The notes beneath the pieces are model-generated. The model was not told the DNA's origin. It made no database searches and saw only the letters and a list, made by a program, of their open reading frames with translations. The position numbers and the translations under genes were made by a program. From Muribaculaceae bacterium (GTDB lineage: Bacteria > Bacteroidota > Bacteroidia > Bacteroidales > Muribaculaceae), in assembly GCA_014867205.1 (NCBI GenBank), contig WGUO01000015.1:19152-83151 (forward strand): a DNA stretch of 64,000 bases, read 5' to 3'. Below, piece by piece: positions 7,153 to 17,300 of this stretch. The first letter of the stretch is position 1; each line of letters starts with the position of its first letter.

Positions 7153-8359
7153 ATGTCAGCGCGTCGACCTTGGCTCCTCGTCTGAGACGCGCCTCCACGC
7201 GCAGCCAGCGGCAGCGCACCGCGCGCAGGAACCGTATGTGCGGTCCGCGCGAGGTGGCCAGCCTGTGCCACCGCTCTCGGTGGTGTGAGGCGTAGAGGGT
7301 CATCTCCACATCATCAGTGCCGCGTCCGAATACTCCGCGCAGTGTGACGCCCCTGACCCGTTTCTCGCGCTCGGGCATCCCGAGGTCGAGCGGCTCGGTG
7401 GCGAGCATCACGTGCGTGTGCGGCACCTCCGGCTCGTCAGGCAGGTCTGGGTCATTGCCCCCGATGTTGTCGATGTCGGCCTTCGGAAAACTTTCCCAGT
7501 CATCAAGATTCTTGCGCCCGAGCGGCAGTCGTATGCCGGTCTTGCCGGCTGTGGCCTCGGCGATCGGCACGGAGGCAATCACGCGGAACGAGCGGTCGTT
7601 CTCGGCCGCCTCTGCCACGACGTCGGCTTCCAGCCGCCGGTAGTGCCATATGCGCACGTTCTCGCCGTAGAGCGCATAACTCCGTATCCCCTCCACGCTC
7701 TCGTCGCCGGCAAGCATGTCGCATTGTCGTGTGGCGATGATGTCGAGATGAGTGACATTCTCGGCCAGTGCGGCGGACACCGCAAAGGCCGGGATGTCGG
7801 CGGTGAGGGTCTGGGGCGTGTTCATCAGTTCGACGCGGGTGCGGAGTGTGGTGCCTCCGAACTGCAGTTCGCGTATCACGACGAGGGGAGCGCGGTCGGC
7901 GGGCGTAAGAAGACGTGGCGTGCTGACTGCTGCATATTTGCCATCCTTGCGCCGCAGGGCGCAGGCCACGCGCAGCGGTCGCGTGAAGAGTCCGGCACGC
8001 GACGCGTCGGTGAAGGAGCGGTTGATGGCGCCCATCACGGCCGAGGTAATCCGTTTCAGCAGAATGTCGCTCGGCGGTGTGGCTGTGGCTACGCCGGTAC
8101 CGGCCCACGCCTCGACGACGGGGATATCCCCGTCGGGCACGGTTACGGTGACATCCGTCACCGGGTGCGTATACCGCGACGAGGCATAAGCCTCGAGCTC
8201 CGCCGCCGCCAGCCTCAGCCCCAACTCCGGAACCGTCGGCTCCGATCCTGTCGCTTCCGCCACCGGCACAGTCGGGGTAGTCTCAATATTCGTATCAGCA
8301 ACCGTCGGTATAGGCATAATCGAGCAATTTTTCTCAGTCAGTTCAATCCGTATTTTCAT
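7127..8359 (-). CDS. Unrecognised protein, 410 residues
   Basis: I do not recognise this family. It has no signal peptide or membrane segment. The N-terminus holds a Thr/Pro/Val-rich stretch (PTVADTNIETTPTVPVAEA, residues 18-36), and the middle looks like beta-rich folded protein. A short acidic Pro-rich linker (DPDLPDEPEVP, near 310) leads to a C-terminal domain rich in Arg, Trp and His (HHRERWHRLATSRGPHIRFL). Codon use matches the neighbours, so it is probably a real gene. It is monocistronic and ends inside the 3' end of the convergent gene. Confidence 0.7.
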   Translation of the reverse strand: MKIRIELTEKNCSIMPIPTVADTNIETTPTVPVAEATGSEPTVPELGLRLAAAELEAYASSRYTHPVTDVTVTVPDGDIPVVEAWAGTGVATATPPSDILLKRITSAVMGAINRSFTDASRAGLFTRPLRVACALRRKDGKYAAVSTPRLLTPADRAPLVVIRELQFGGTTLRTRVELMNTPQTLTADIPAFAVSAALAENVTHLDIIATRQCDMLAGDESVEGIRSYALYGENVRIWHYRRLEADVVAEAAENDRSFRVIASVPIAEATAGKTGIRLPLGRKNLDDWESFPKADIDNIGGNDPDLPDEPEVPHTHVMLATEPLDLGMPEREKRVRGVTLRGVFGRGTDDVEMTLYASHHRERWHRLATSRGPHIRFLRAVRCRWLRVEARLRRGAKVDALTFSVADRRD

Positions 8360-8446
8360 AAGCCGGTTAGATGTTAATTAAAAAAACCTCATTTCCGGCA
8401 AAATTAATTTCCTTTCTCTCGCCTCCGCCTTTATCTGTACACAATT

Positions 8447-8472
8447 AAGGCGGCTCCGGGGGGAGCCGCCTT
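8447..8472. terminator. Terminator downstream of the T9SS cargo gene
   Basis: Perfect 11 bp arms AAGGCGGCTCC/GGAGCCGCCTT enclose a 4-base loop, 45 bp after the stop at 8517. No long T tract follows, only TTAATT on the minus strand. Confidence 0.7.
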
Positions 8473-8516
8473 GGCGGGGAATCCAGGGGATTCCGTTGTT
8501 TCTTTTGTCGGTGTGA

Positions 8517-9473
8517 TTACTTCACGAGGACCTTGCTGGCCTTGTCACCCTTCACAACGATGTAGAGACCGTTCTCGGGCTGAGCCACGCGAACACCCTG
8601 CATGTTGTAGTAAACGGGAGCTGCATTCTCCTCAGCCTCGATAGCTGCTACGCCGCTGCCATTCAAAGCGATCTCAATCCATGCCTCGGGGCAAGCGAGT
8701 TCCTTGTCGTTGCTGAAGATAGCCTGAACTGTAGACTTGTCCTTGCTTACGATAGCCCACATTGCGCCGTTCCACTCCTCCTCGAGAGTGATGTTTGCAT
8801 TTGCGTTGAAGAATATGTCTGTCTCAACGTCGAAAAGGATAGGCTCGCCGTCGCTGCCGTAGTTGTATTTTGCCCAGCCTGCGTCAGCAATCTTGAAAGA
8901 CTCGCCGGCTGCGATAACCTGATCGTCACCACATACCTTGTGGAAGATCTGGTTCTCATAGCTCGGAGTGAGAAGCCATGCCTCGCCAAGTTCGCCGTCA
9001 ATACCCTCGTTGAGCCAGCCGTTCATGTCGCCGCGGAGGAATACACGTACCGGGGGCTGGGGTGTGTTGGTTGTAAGAGTGATGGTCTTGAGGTCACCAG
9101 ATACGACTACATCGTAGTCACCCTGCCAGGGAGTAAGGATGTTTTCCTTGCCGAATTTGAGGTCTACTGTTGCGCCGGGATTGTCACCATACTCACAGGT
9201 ATAGCAGTTGCCCTCTGCCTGCCAGTTGTCCCAAGTGCCGTCTGCTACTGTGGAGATTGTGAATGACGAAAGACCGTTAACGTGGATCTTGTAAACGCCA
9301 TCCTCGAATGTCATCTGTGTCGGATCTCCCTTGTCACCTACGTTCCAGTCGTTAGCGAAACCGCCGTTGTCGGGACCTGCACTCTGACCTGTGATGTAAA
9401 GGGGTGCACCGTTCTGTGCGTTGGCTGCGAGAGCCATGCATGCTACTGCTGCAAGAGCGTAAATTTTTTTCAT
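8517..9473 (-). CDS. Secreted protein with T9SS C-terminal sorting domain
   Basis: A 318-residue exported protein with signal peptide MKKIYALAAVACMALAANAQ. The body looks like two beta-sandwich modules of the SusE/F or starch-binding type (LYITGQSAGPDN near 25; VRVFLRGDMNGWLNEG near 142). The last 60 residues are a Bacteroidales type A sorting domain (YYNMQGVRVAQPENGLYIV, ending KASKVLVK), normally removed when T9SS attaches cargo to the cell surface. It follows the SusCD locus but has its own promoter (9590-9620). A surface glycan-binding role is inferred. Confidence 0.85.
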   Translation of the reverse strand: MKKIYALAAVACMALAANAQNGAPLYITGQSAGPDNGGFANDWNVGDKGDPTQMTFEDGVYKIHVNGLSSFTISTVADGTWDNWQAEGNCYTCEYGDNPGATVDLKFGKENILTPWQGDYDVVVSGDLKTITLTTNTPQPPVRVFLRGDMNGWLNEGIDGELGEAWLLTPSYENQIFHKVCGDDQVIAAGESFKIADAGWAKYNYGSDGEPILFDVETDIFFNANANITLEEEWNGAMWAIVSKDKSTVQAIFSNDKELACPEAWIEIALNGSGVAAIEAEENAAPVYYNMQGVRVAQPENGLYIVVKGDKASKVLVK

Positions 9474-9589
9474 AACTTAATTGTTAGATTTTTTGGTTAA
9501 TATTTGTTGTTGTCTATTTTCAGGTGTGATTTTTTGGATTCGATAGTGCAAGAATGTTTATGTTGAGTCCTCACGGCACGAATTCGGTG

Positions 9590-9620
9590 CAAAGTTAGAA
9601 ACAATTATTCTGATTCGCAA
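9590..9620 (-). promoter_or_regulatory. Promoter of the T9SS cargo gene
   Basis: The minus-strand TAACTTTG (9590-9597) lies 20 bp from a TTG (9618-9620), an exact consensus match. The leader would be about 110 nt. The rest of 9474-9777 is AT-rich and has no gene. Confidence 0.8.
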
Positions 9621-9721
9621 CATTTTTTATTAAAATTTTTCAAAAAATTTTTATTCGGCTTATTTTTCCTCATTTTCCGAATATCCTGACTGCTATATGG
9701 GTTACATATCTCGGCCACGGC

Positions 9722-9759
9722 AAAAAAGCAAGAAGCCCGGCTCTTGCGGGCCGGGCTTC
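9722..9759 (-). terminator. Terminator of the sus-like operon
   Basis: GAAGCCCGGC (9732-9741) pairs with GCCGGGCTTC (9750-9759). On the minus strand a T6 run follows at 9722-9727. It lies 18 bp after the stop of the last operon gene. Confidence 0.85.
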
Positions 9760-9777
9760 CGATTGTATTATCGTGAC

Positions 9778-11310
9778 TTATTTTTTAACAATTGTCACTG
9801 TGTAGGGATATACGCCGAAGTTGACTGTCACGTCATACTTGCCTTTCTCTCCGGTCTGGAGGTTCGCACCGCCATCCTGCTTGTTGACCGTATAGACCTT
9901 TGTGCCGTTCATGTCAGAGATCTTCTGGCCGCTGAAGGCTATTACCCAGTCACCGTTGCAGTTGATCTTGAACTCGTCGCCGATCTCAACGTCCTTGGCT
10001 GTCCAGGTCTTCAGATCCTTCGACGGAGTCAGCGGGGTTGCTGTCTCGAGATTCCACTCGTTGCCGTCGCCGATTACCGACATGCTGGTAAGGCCGGTGA
10101 GCTCGTAGGTAAGCTGAACGAGGTTGACATTTACCCAGTAGAGGGTGTTGCCCTTGACAGGAGCAGTCAGTTTCGTACCGTCGGATGTGGCTGTCATGTT
10201 ACCGCTCTGGCTAAGGCCATCCTCCGATACCACAGGCTCGGAGTTGGGATCCTGCTTGAAGATCACGGCGCCGTTCTTGTCAGGCTGCGCGCCGAGTGTC
10301 CACTGACGGTTGATTGCCGTCACACCGGTGTAGTTGATGTAGTTGTCGGTGTAGAGCAGCATCAGGTCCGCAGGCTTGGTAGATCCGCTGAACGGATAGA
10401 GAACCTCGAACGCGTAACTGTAAACGAATGATTCCTGCTCGATGTTGACTGTGAGCAGCATCGAGCCCATCATACCCTTGATAACGATCGGATAGGTGTA
10501 GGGCGTAATGTCTATAGGAATCAGCTTGCCCGATGTCTCCGACACGGGAGTGTTTGTGCCGAGGATACCGGCCAGTTTCTTGGCCTCGTATGCCGACTGC
10601 GGAACGACTGCGAAACTGTAGCCGTCAATCGACTCCTGCTCGGTGATGTCGAACTTGACAGCGAATTCGGGGTTGTCGTAGGGTGACACACCGGCGCCGC
10701 TGGTGTTGTTCATCAGCAGGGCTTTGCTGAAAGAGAAGATCTTGTTGCCGTTCTCGCCCATGGTGCAGGGCACGAGGTAGTATGCATCCTCGATCACCTT
10801 GGCCGGGTCGAGAGTCTCGATCTTGAATGTAGAGGGGCAATAGGTCGCCGTGATGCCGCCGAGACGCATGCGGGTTGTGCCGCGCTCCGCGTAGGCCACG
10901 AAGCGTGTGGCCACGTCATAGTTGCCAGGCTTCTTGGTCATGACCTCCTGGATAGCGCCGTTGAAGAGGTCGGGGTTCACAAGCACCGTGTTGTCGGTGA
11001 TGGTTGTATTGAGTGTGGTCACCTTGGTGAAGTTGGCGTCGCTGCCCACCTCCATGTCAATGGCGAGGTCATAGTTCTCGGGGAAATTGACGAGTTCGGT
11101 CACGTTGGCCACCGGAACATCCTGGTTGTTCTTGTTGAACTCCTTGAGGTTTACCGTGGCAGTGCCCTGGGTGAGCACGATGCCGGAGTTCTCGAACACT
11201 CCGTCGGGCTCGGGATAGGTCTGGCCCGGAGGATTGGGCAGGTCGAAATTCTCGCACGATGCCAAAACCATGGTCAGAGCCAGAGCTGATATGAATTTTA
11301 TCTTTTTCAT
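9778..11310 (-). CDS. SusF/SusE-like outer-membrane lipoprotein
   Basis: A 510-residue surface lipoprotein, fourth gene of the sus-like operon. The signal is MKKIKFISALALTMVLASC, with the lipidated Cys at residue 19. The N-terminal half resembles SusE-type Ig-like domains (GIVLTQGTATVNLKEFNKN). The C-terminal 120 residues match the carbohydrate-binding repeat of SusE/F (WNLETATPLTPSKDLKTW, then DEFKINCNGDW). Such proteins bind glycan next to the SusCD transporter and do not hydrolyse it. The ligand is unknown. Confidence 0.85.
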   Translation of the reverse strand: MKKIKFISALALTMVLASCENFDLPNPPGQTYPEPDGVFENSGIVLTQGTATVNLKEFNKNNQDVPVANVTELVNFPENYDLAIDMEVGSDANFTKVTTLNTTITDNTVLVNPDLFNGAIQEVMTKKPGNYDVATRFVAYAERGTTRMRLGGITATYCPSTFKIETLDPAKVIEDAYYLVPCTMGENGNKIFSFSKALLMNNTSGAGVSPYDNPEFAVKFDITEQESIDGYSFAVVPQSAYEAKKLAGILGTNTPVSETSGKLIPIDITPYTYPIVIKGMMGSMLLTVNIEQESFVYSYAFEVLYPFSGSTKPADLMLLYTDNYINYTGVTAINRQWTLGAQPDKNGAVIFKQDPNSEPVVSEDGLSQSGNMTATSDGTKLTAPVKGNTLYWVNVNLVQLTYELTGLTSMSVIGDGNEWNLETATPLTPSKDLKTWTAKDVEIGDEFKINCNGDWVIAFSGQKISDMNGTKVYTVNKQDGGANLQTGEKGKYDVTVNFGVYPYTVTIVKK

Positions 11311-11383
11311 AAGTCTTATTTACTGTTTTAGTTGATTGGCTTTATGCCCGGGGAGGGATGTGCCATCCCCGGGCGTTAAGGCA

Positions 11384-12400
11384 TCACTCGAAGTTGGGTG
11401 TACGGTCGTTGAATGTTACGGTGTGTTTACCCTCCTTGACATAGATCTTCAGGTTGACCTGGTCCACAACGATGGTTATCGGGGTAGCCTCTCCTACGGC
11501 GATACCCCAGTTGCCGAGACCCTTCTCGATTATGTCACCGCTATAGCCGGCTGCAACCTTGTCGGAAATCTTTTCGCAGAAGAAGTCTGCCTCATTCGAG
11601 CCGAGTGAGTAGTCTGCTACCCAGCCGCCGAGCTGACTGAAGAAGCGGAACTGTGAGCAGTCGTCAGGATTCTCGGGATCCGGATCAGCCTTCTTCGGCA
11701 CAAGTCCGAATACGCCGACATAGATCTTCTTGCCGATCATGTCGTTGGGCTCGAAGAGCGACCAATGCTCGTCGTACTCTGCCTGGTTGGCTGCAGTAGG
11801 AGCAAGGAAGCCGTCGTTGCCGTTCTGGAGAACTGAGTTGTCCTCAGTTGCCACGTTACCGCAGATGTAGATCCATGCCGGCTTCTTCTCTGCGTACTGC
11901 ACCTTCACCTTGTTGTAGCTTACGACATTGTCGCTGACGATGCGCGAGCTCTCGATGCCGGGGATGTGGCAGATGGCACGGAAATAGCACTTGTAGAAGT
12001 TGTTGCCGATGCCGCGGTTGTTGAAGTCGTCGAGGTCAACGACGTCAAGCAGCTTGTTGACGGCGGCTCCAAGCTCGAAAGTCTTGATCGACATGGCTGC
12101 CGATGTCGGAGTGAGGTTCTCGAGCTCCACAGCTTCCTCAACCGGGCAGTCCGGATCGAGGCTGACCACAACCGAGTAGTTGCAGATTGCCGAGTAGCCG
12201 TAGTCGGGCTGCGAGCAGAAGATGTTGAATGTTGCGGCGTCTGTCATTTCGGCTGCGCAAAGCATCTCCTGGTCCTGAAGCGCCGGAGTGTTGATGGTGA
12301 ACTTCGTCGGGTCCTTGTACTTGGGCTCATCCTCCTGCTTGCATGAGGAGAAACCAAGTGCGACGGCCGCCATCGCCAGTATGATTGATGTTTTTTTCAT
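11384..12400 (-). CDS. SusE-like outer-membrane lipoprotein
   Basis: A 338-residue lipoprotein with signal MKKTSIILAMAAVALGFSSC (Cys20). A SusE-like N-terminal domain (FTINTPALQDQEMLCAAEMT) is followed by a large domain with no motif I can name. It lies between the SusD-like gene (77 bp) and the second lipoprotein (73 bp). Position, lipidation and domain style support a glycan-binding or substrate-docking role at the cell surface. Confidence 0.8.
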   Translation of the reverse strand: MKKTSIILAMAAVALGFSSCKQEDEPKYKDPTKFTINTPALQDQEMLCAAEMTDAATFNIFCSQPDYGYSAICNYSVVVSLDPDCPVEEAVELENLTPTSAAMSIKTFELGAAVNKLLDVVDLDDFNNRGIGNNFYKCYFRAICHIPGIESSRIVSDNVVSYNKVKVQYAEKKPAWIYICGNVATEDNSVLQNGNDGFLAPTAANQAEYDEHWSLFEPNDMIGKKIYVGVFGLVPKKADPDPENPDDCSQFRFFSQLGGWVADYSLGSNEADFFCEKISDKVAAGYSGDIIEKGLGNWGIAVGEATPITIVVDQVNLKIYVKEGKHTVTFNDRTPNFE

Positions 12401-12477
12401 GTTTGTTCTGAAATTATATTGGGCCGGAGTCCGCGCGACGGAGTCACGGGGACTCCCGGCCTAAACCTGTTCGACAA

Positions 12478-14361
12478 TTAATATCCTGTGGTCTGCTCGA
12501 AGTTAGACGATGACATTACACGCGAAGGGATAGGATAGCACTTGGTGTACTCGGGCAGGTTGGTGCCGTTGGCCACGCCACCCTTCCATTCCCAGGTGTA
12601 GCCTGTGCACCACTGGTTCCAGCGGATCAGGTCGGTGCGGCGTACGTTCTCGTGATAGAGCTCGCGGCAGCGCTCGTCGCGGAGTTCCTGCATGTTGACA
12701 GAGCTCCAGGGAACATAGTTGGCTCCGTATGCGCGCTGACGGACATTGTTGACATACTGGGTGGCCTCGGCTGTCGTGCCGCCACCGCCCTGCAGGATTG
12801 CCTCGGCCGCGGTCAGGTAGATCTCGGCCAGACGGATCACCGCGTAGTCACCGCCGACCTGCTCGCGGGGCTCGGGGCTGTTGACATAGTCGATTGTGCC
12901 ATCCTCGTTATACGCCCAGTTGGTGTACTTCGGAGCGATGTAGCCGTTCTTACCCCAGTTGTCACCGATAAGACCCTCTTTGTTGTCTACGGTGAAGCCA
13001 TGCTTGGCGGTCTGCCAGTTGGCGACACGGGTATCCTTGCTCTGGGTCATGGCAACGTCGTCCCACTCGAACTTGCGTACGAACGACTTGCGGGCTACCA
13101 TACACTTCCAGCCTGCGCCGGCGTTGTACCACTGCTGCGCGATATAGCCGACAGCCTTCGGGTCGAACGAGTATGCAGTGTTGTTGATCACCTCCGACAC
13201 GGTCTTCTGCCAGTCCTTGAGGTCAGCGTTGTCGTATGCCTTCTTGGCCTCGTCAAACTCGGCATCGGTGGCACAGTACTTGTAGACGCGCTTAACCTCG
13301 CCATCCATGAAGCAGAGGTCCTCGCCTGTCTTGTCCTTGTAGGCGGCATCCTTGGTCGGGAACGGGGTTGTTACCTCGACGCCGTTGGTGCCGAGCCAGC
13401 CGGCGATCATGAACGTGGCGCCCGACCATGAGAGAAGGTTCACACGGTCCTGGGCGAGTGTCCAGATGATCTCGTTGACCTCGCTGCCGTTGTTGCCGAT
13501 CACGTATTTGTCATTGTTGAAGCCGAAGAGCGACTGATAGGAGCGGGCCAGGCCTGTGCCGTAGTAGCCTCCGTGGCCCAGACGGTTGATGATGTTCTTG
13601 CAGTGTGTGTAGCACTTGTCATAGTCAGCGCGGCCTGCGAACACCTCGCCGTTCAGATAGATCTTGGCCAGAATCGATTCGGCGGCGTCAAGTCCTACGA
13701 AACCGTATGCCGGCTTCTGGTTCTCGGGATATTCGCTGACGATCTTCTCAAGGTCGGTTGTGACGAGCTCGTATACGCGGGCACGCGGCAGCTGCTCGGG
13801 CAGCGAGCCGATCGTCGTGTTCTCGTCGGCATAGGGGATCTTGTCGTAGAACGACAGCATGTAGTAGTAGCAGCCGGCGCGAAGGATCTTGGCCTGGCGG
13901 ATATACTCCTGTGCGGTGGCGTTGTCAGCGCCTTGTGCGAACTGGCCGCCGTTGACTGCCTGGATGAACTGGTTGCAGAGGGCGATGTTGATGCTCAGAC
14001 GCGAGTAGAAACCGAACACGGCGTCGACTGTCGGAACGACACGGCCGTAGTTGATTGTGCCGTAGGAGCTCTGGTCCCAGAGCCACGAGGCCTCGTCGGT
14101 CGGGATTTCCTCGGCGATGAAGAGGGCGCGCTGGAACGACGCCATACCGCCGTCGAAGCCCGATACAGGCGAGTTTCCGCCCGCGCCGAAGGTCGAGAAG
14201 TTAAGGTAGATGTCGGCGAAGACACGGTCCATGTCGTTCGTCACACTTGTGATCTCGTTAGGGTTGGTCGGCTCCTTGTCAAGGTCTCCCACACACGATG
14301 AGAAACCGAGGGCAGTGGCCGCAACACCCAGAGACATCATTATTTTATTGAATGTTTTCAT
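12478..14361 (-). CDS. SusD/RagB-family nutrient-binding outer-membrane lipoprotein
   Basis: A 627-residue lipoprotein (signal ending LGFSSC, Cys23) that caps the SusC barrel and delivers substrate. SusD-type helical TPR features are visible: a SusD-like N-terminal domain, the segment AKILRAGCYYYMLSFYDKIPY near 170, and the C-terminal signature DYAVIRLAEIYLTAAEAIL followed by YVNNVRQRAYG and ELRDERCRELYHENVRRTDLIRW. It sits 36 bp downstream of the SusC-like gene, and the two should form one transporter. The substrate is unknown: no enzyme genes accompany it. Confidence 0.96.
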   Translation of the reverse strand: MKTFNKIMMSLGVAATALGFSSCVGDLDKEPTNPNEITSVTNDMDRVFADIYLNFSTFGAGGNSPVSGFDGGMASFQRALFIAEEIPTDEASWLWDQSSYGTINYGRVVPTVDAVFGFYSRLSINIALCNQFIQAVNGGQFAQGADNATAQEYIRQAKILRAGCYYYMLSFYDKIPYADENTTIGSLPEQLPRARVYELVTTDLEKIVSEYPENQKPAYGFVGLDAAESILAKIYLNGEVFAGRADYDKCYTHCKNIINRLGHGGYYGTGLARSYQSLFGFNNDKYVIGNNGSEVNEIIWTLAQDRVNLLSWSGATFMIAGWLGTNGVEVTTPFPTKDAAYKDKTGEDLCFMDGEVKRVYKYCATDAEFDEAKKAYDNADLKDWQKTVSEVINNTAYSFDPKAVGYIAQQWYNAGAGWKCMVARKSFVRKFEWDDVAMTQSKDTRVANWQTAKHGFTVDNKEGLIGDNWGKNGYIAPKYTNWAYNEDGTIDYVNSPEPREQVGGDYAVIRLAEIYLTAAEAILQGGGGTTAEATQYVNNVRQRAYGANYVPWSSVNMQELRDERCRELYHENVRRTDLIRWNQWCTGYTWEWKGGVANGTNLPEYTKCYPIPSRVMSSSNFEQTTGY

Positions 14362-14397
14362 ATTGAAATTTCTATTCTTTGATTTAGGTGATAAAGA

Positions 14398-17300
14398 TTA
14401 GAATGTGGCCACGATACCGAGAGTGGTTGTGATGGGACGCGGATAGGGGCTGCCCTGCACGCCGCCGAACTCCTCGGGGTCGATACCTGTGAACTTGGTG
14501 ATCACGAACGGGTTCTGTACGGCTGCGAAGAGACGGAGCGTCAGGTTGCCGCCGATCAGGTCGCGGAATGTATAGCCCAGCGTGATGTTGTCGCAGCGTA
14601 GGAACGATGCGTTCTCCACGAAGTAGCTCGACAGCGGCAGACGCTCTGAGGCGGCTGCGTTGTAGAACAGTGTCGTGTTCGCGAGAAGGTTGCTCAGCAT
14701 GTACTGTGCGCCGGTCGTGTCATATACACGCGAGTTGGCCTGCTTGAGCTGGTTGTATACATAGTTGCCGAAGTTGGCGCGCAGCGAGATGCCGAGGTCC
14801 CAGTTCTTCCATGAGAAATTGTTGTTCCAGGTTGCTGTAACCTTCGGGTCGCGAGAGTGGTACATGATCAGGTCATCCTCGTTGATGGTGCCGTCGCCGT
14901 TCTGGTCAACGTACTGGTCCTCGATGGGGTCGCCGTTCTTGTCATATACCTGCTCGTATACCATGAATGTGTATGCCGGCTGGCCTACGATGTGCCATGC
15001 CAGACCTGCGCCACCCTTACCAGAGGGAAGGCCGATGGCCTGTGTGCGCGATACGGCGCCGTCGCCCTGAAGCTCGGTGATCTTGTTCTTGTTCCATGCT
15101 ACGTTCACGCTGGTGTTCCATGTGAAGTTGTCGGTTACGACAGGCTTGGCGCCTACTGTCACCTCGACACCGATGTTCTCCATCGAACCGATGTTACGCC
15201 ACATCATGTTGGCTGTGTTGGATGCGCCGGTCGGCACATACGACAGCAGGTCGGTGGTCTTGCGCAGATACCAGTCGGCTGCCAGGGTGATGCGGTTGTT
15301 CATGAAGCCCATGTCGAGTCCGACGTTCCAAGTGGTCGTTGTCTCCCACTTCAGGTCGGGGTTGTAGGCCTGCGGGTAGAGCGGGTTGATCCATGTGCCG
15401 TCGCCGTTCGGGTTCAGGTACTGGTAGCCCTGCTGGTACGAGTTGACGTAGATAGGCAGATAGGGGAAGTACATGTCCATCTCCTGCTGACCTGTCTTAC
15501 CCCAGCCGAGGCGGAGCTTGAAGTCGTTGAGCCAGCCCTGTGCCGGCTCCAGGAACGGCATGTTGTTGATCTTCCAGCCGAGTGCGACTGAGGGGAAGAG
15601 ACCCCAGCGGTTGTCTTTCGAGAAACGAGAGGTACCGTCGTCACGCAGTGTGAAGGTCAGCAGATATGTGTCGTCGAAGATGTAGTTGATACGGCCGAAG
15701 AACGATACGAGCTGGTTGATGTTGCCCCATGCGCTGCGGGGTGCATCCTCGTAGGAGTGGCCGATGTGTGCCTCGGTGGCGGGATCCTCGTTGAGGGTGA
15801 ACTGGCCGCCGGAGTAGATGCTTGCCCAGTCGTTGTAGTAGCCGAGCGAGTTGTTGACTGTGTTGGAGTGGCCCGAGTAGTCGAAACGCTGCCATGAGTA
15901 ACCGACTGTCACGTCAAGGTCAGACTTGGCTGCCTCGAAGTTCTTCTTATAGTTGATGTAGAAGTCGAGCAGCGTGTTGCGCTGGAGCTCGTACCAGTCG
16001 TACTTGGTGGCTGCACCATCCTTGTAGTTGCTGCGCCATGCCATGATCGAGTTCTGGGCGATGTCGTTGCGGCTGGTGTTCTTCGATACCTGGTAACCGA
16101 GGTTGAGGTTGAAGTGAAGCTCAGGTACCCAGTAGAGCGCGTAGTCGATTTGGATGTTACCGTTGCTCGAGAGGGTCTTGCCGATGTTCTTCTGCTCCTC
16201 GAGCAGCTGGACAGGGTTCTGCCAGTCTGTAGAGGTCTCAGGCTCACCTGTGGTCTTCAGGTTGTTGTAGTAGCCGTTGAAGATAGTCTTGCCGGCGTCG
16301 CCTACGGTCGGATATGCCTTGTGTACGGGGTTTACAGGAGCGGCTGCCACTGCTGCCCACATCACGTCGGCTGCCGTGCGGGTGCGCACGTATGATCCGC
16401 TGGCGTTGGCCGAGATAGAGAGCTGGTCGTTGAAGAACTTCGGGTTCAGGTTGAAGCCTACAGTGGTACGCTGCATCGACGAGGTCTTGATGATACCCTG
16501 GTTATCGGTGAACGATGCGTTCACACGGTAGGGGACAACACCTGCGCTACCGCCTACAGAGAGCGAGTAGTCGTGCGAGAAGGATGTGCGGAGCACCTCT
16601 TTCTGCCAGTCAGTGTCGTAGGGAGTGAAGACTGTGTTGCCGTCGGCGTCCTTCAGGTTGGGAGTGGCGTTCTCGGCATAGAGGAAGTTCTTGGCGCGGT
16701 CTGTACCATACTCCTCGATCAGCTTGGTATACTCGGCTGTCTTCATCATCTTCAGGGTCTTGCGCGCTGTGTTCACGTGGAAGTTGGCTGCGAAGTTGAC
16801 CTGCGGACGGCCTTTCTTACCCTTCTTGGTGGTAATGATGATCACACCGTTAGATGCACGCGAACCGTAGATGGCGGTTGCAGAGGCATCCTTCAGGATG
16901 GTCATCGACTCGATGTTCTGGGGGTTAAGCATTGTCAGGGCGTTGGTGCCACCGGCGTTGCTCTGGTTGGTCTGGGGCACACCGTCGATCACGATCAGAG
17001 GGTTGTTCGAGGCTGAAAGCGAGGAACCACCACGGATACGGATGTTGGCGTTGCCTGTCGGGTCACCACCCGAGGTGGTTACAACCACACCGGGGCTTGC
17101 GCCGACCAGAAGGTCCTGGGCTGATGTCGAGATACCGGCGTCGATGTCGTCGGGGGTCACGATGGCTACAGAACCGGTTGCGTCTTGTTTCTTGACCGAA
17201 CCGTAACCGATCACGACTGTCTCGGCGAGAAGCGTCGCGTTCTGCTTCATTACGATGTTAAGGTTGGTCTGGCCGTTGACGGGTACATCCATGGGGTCAT

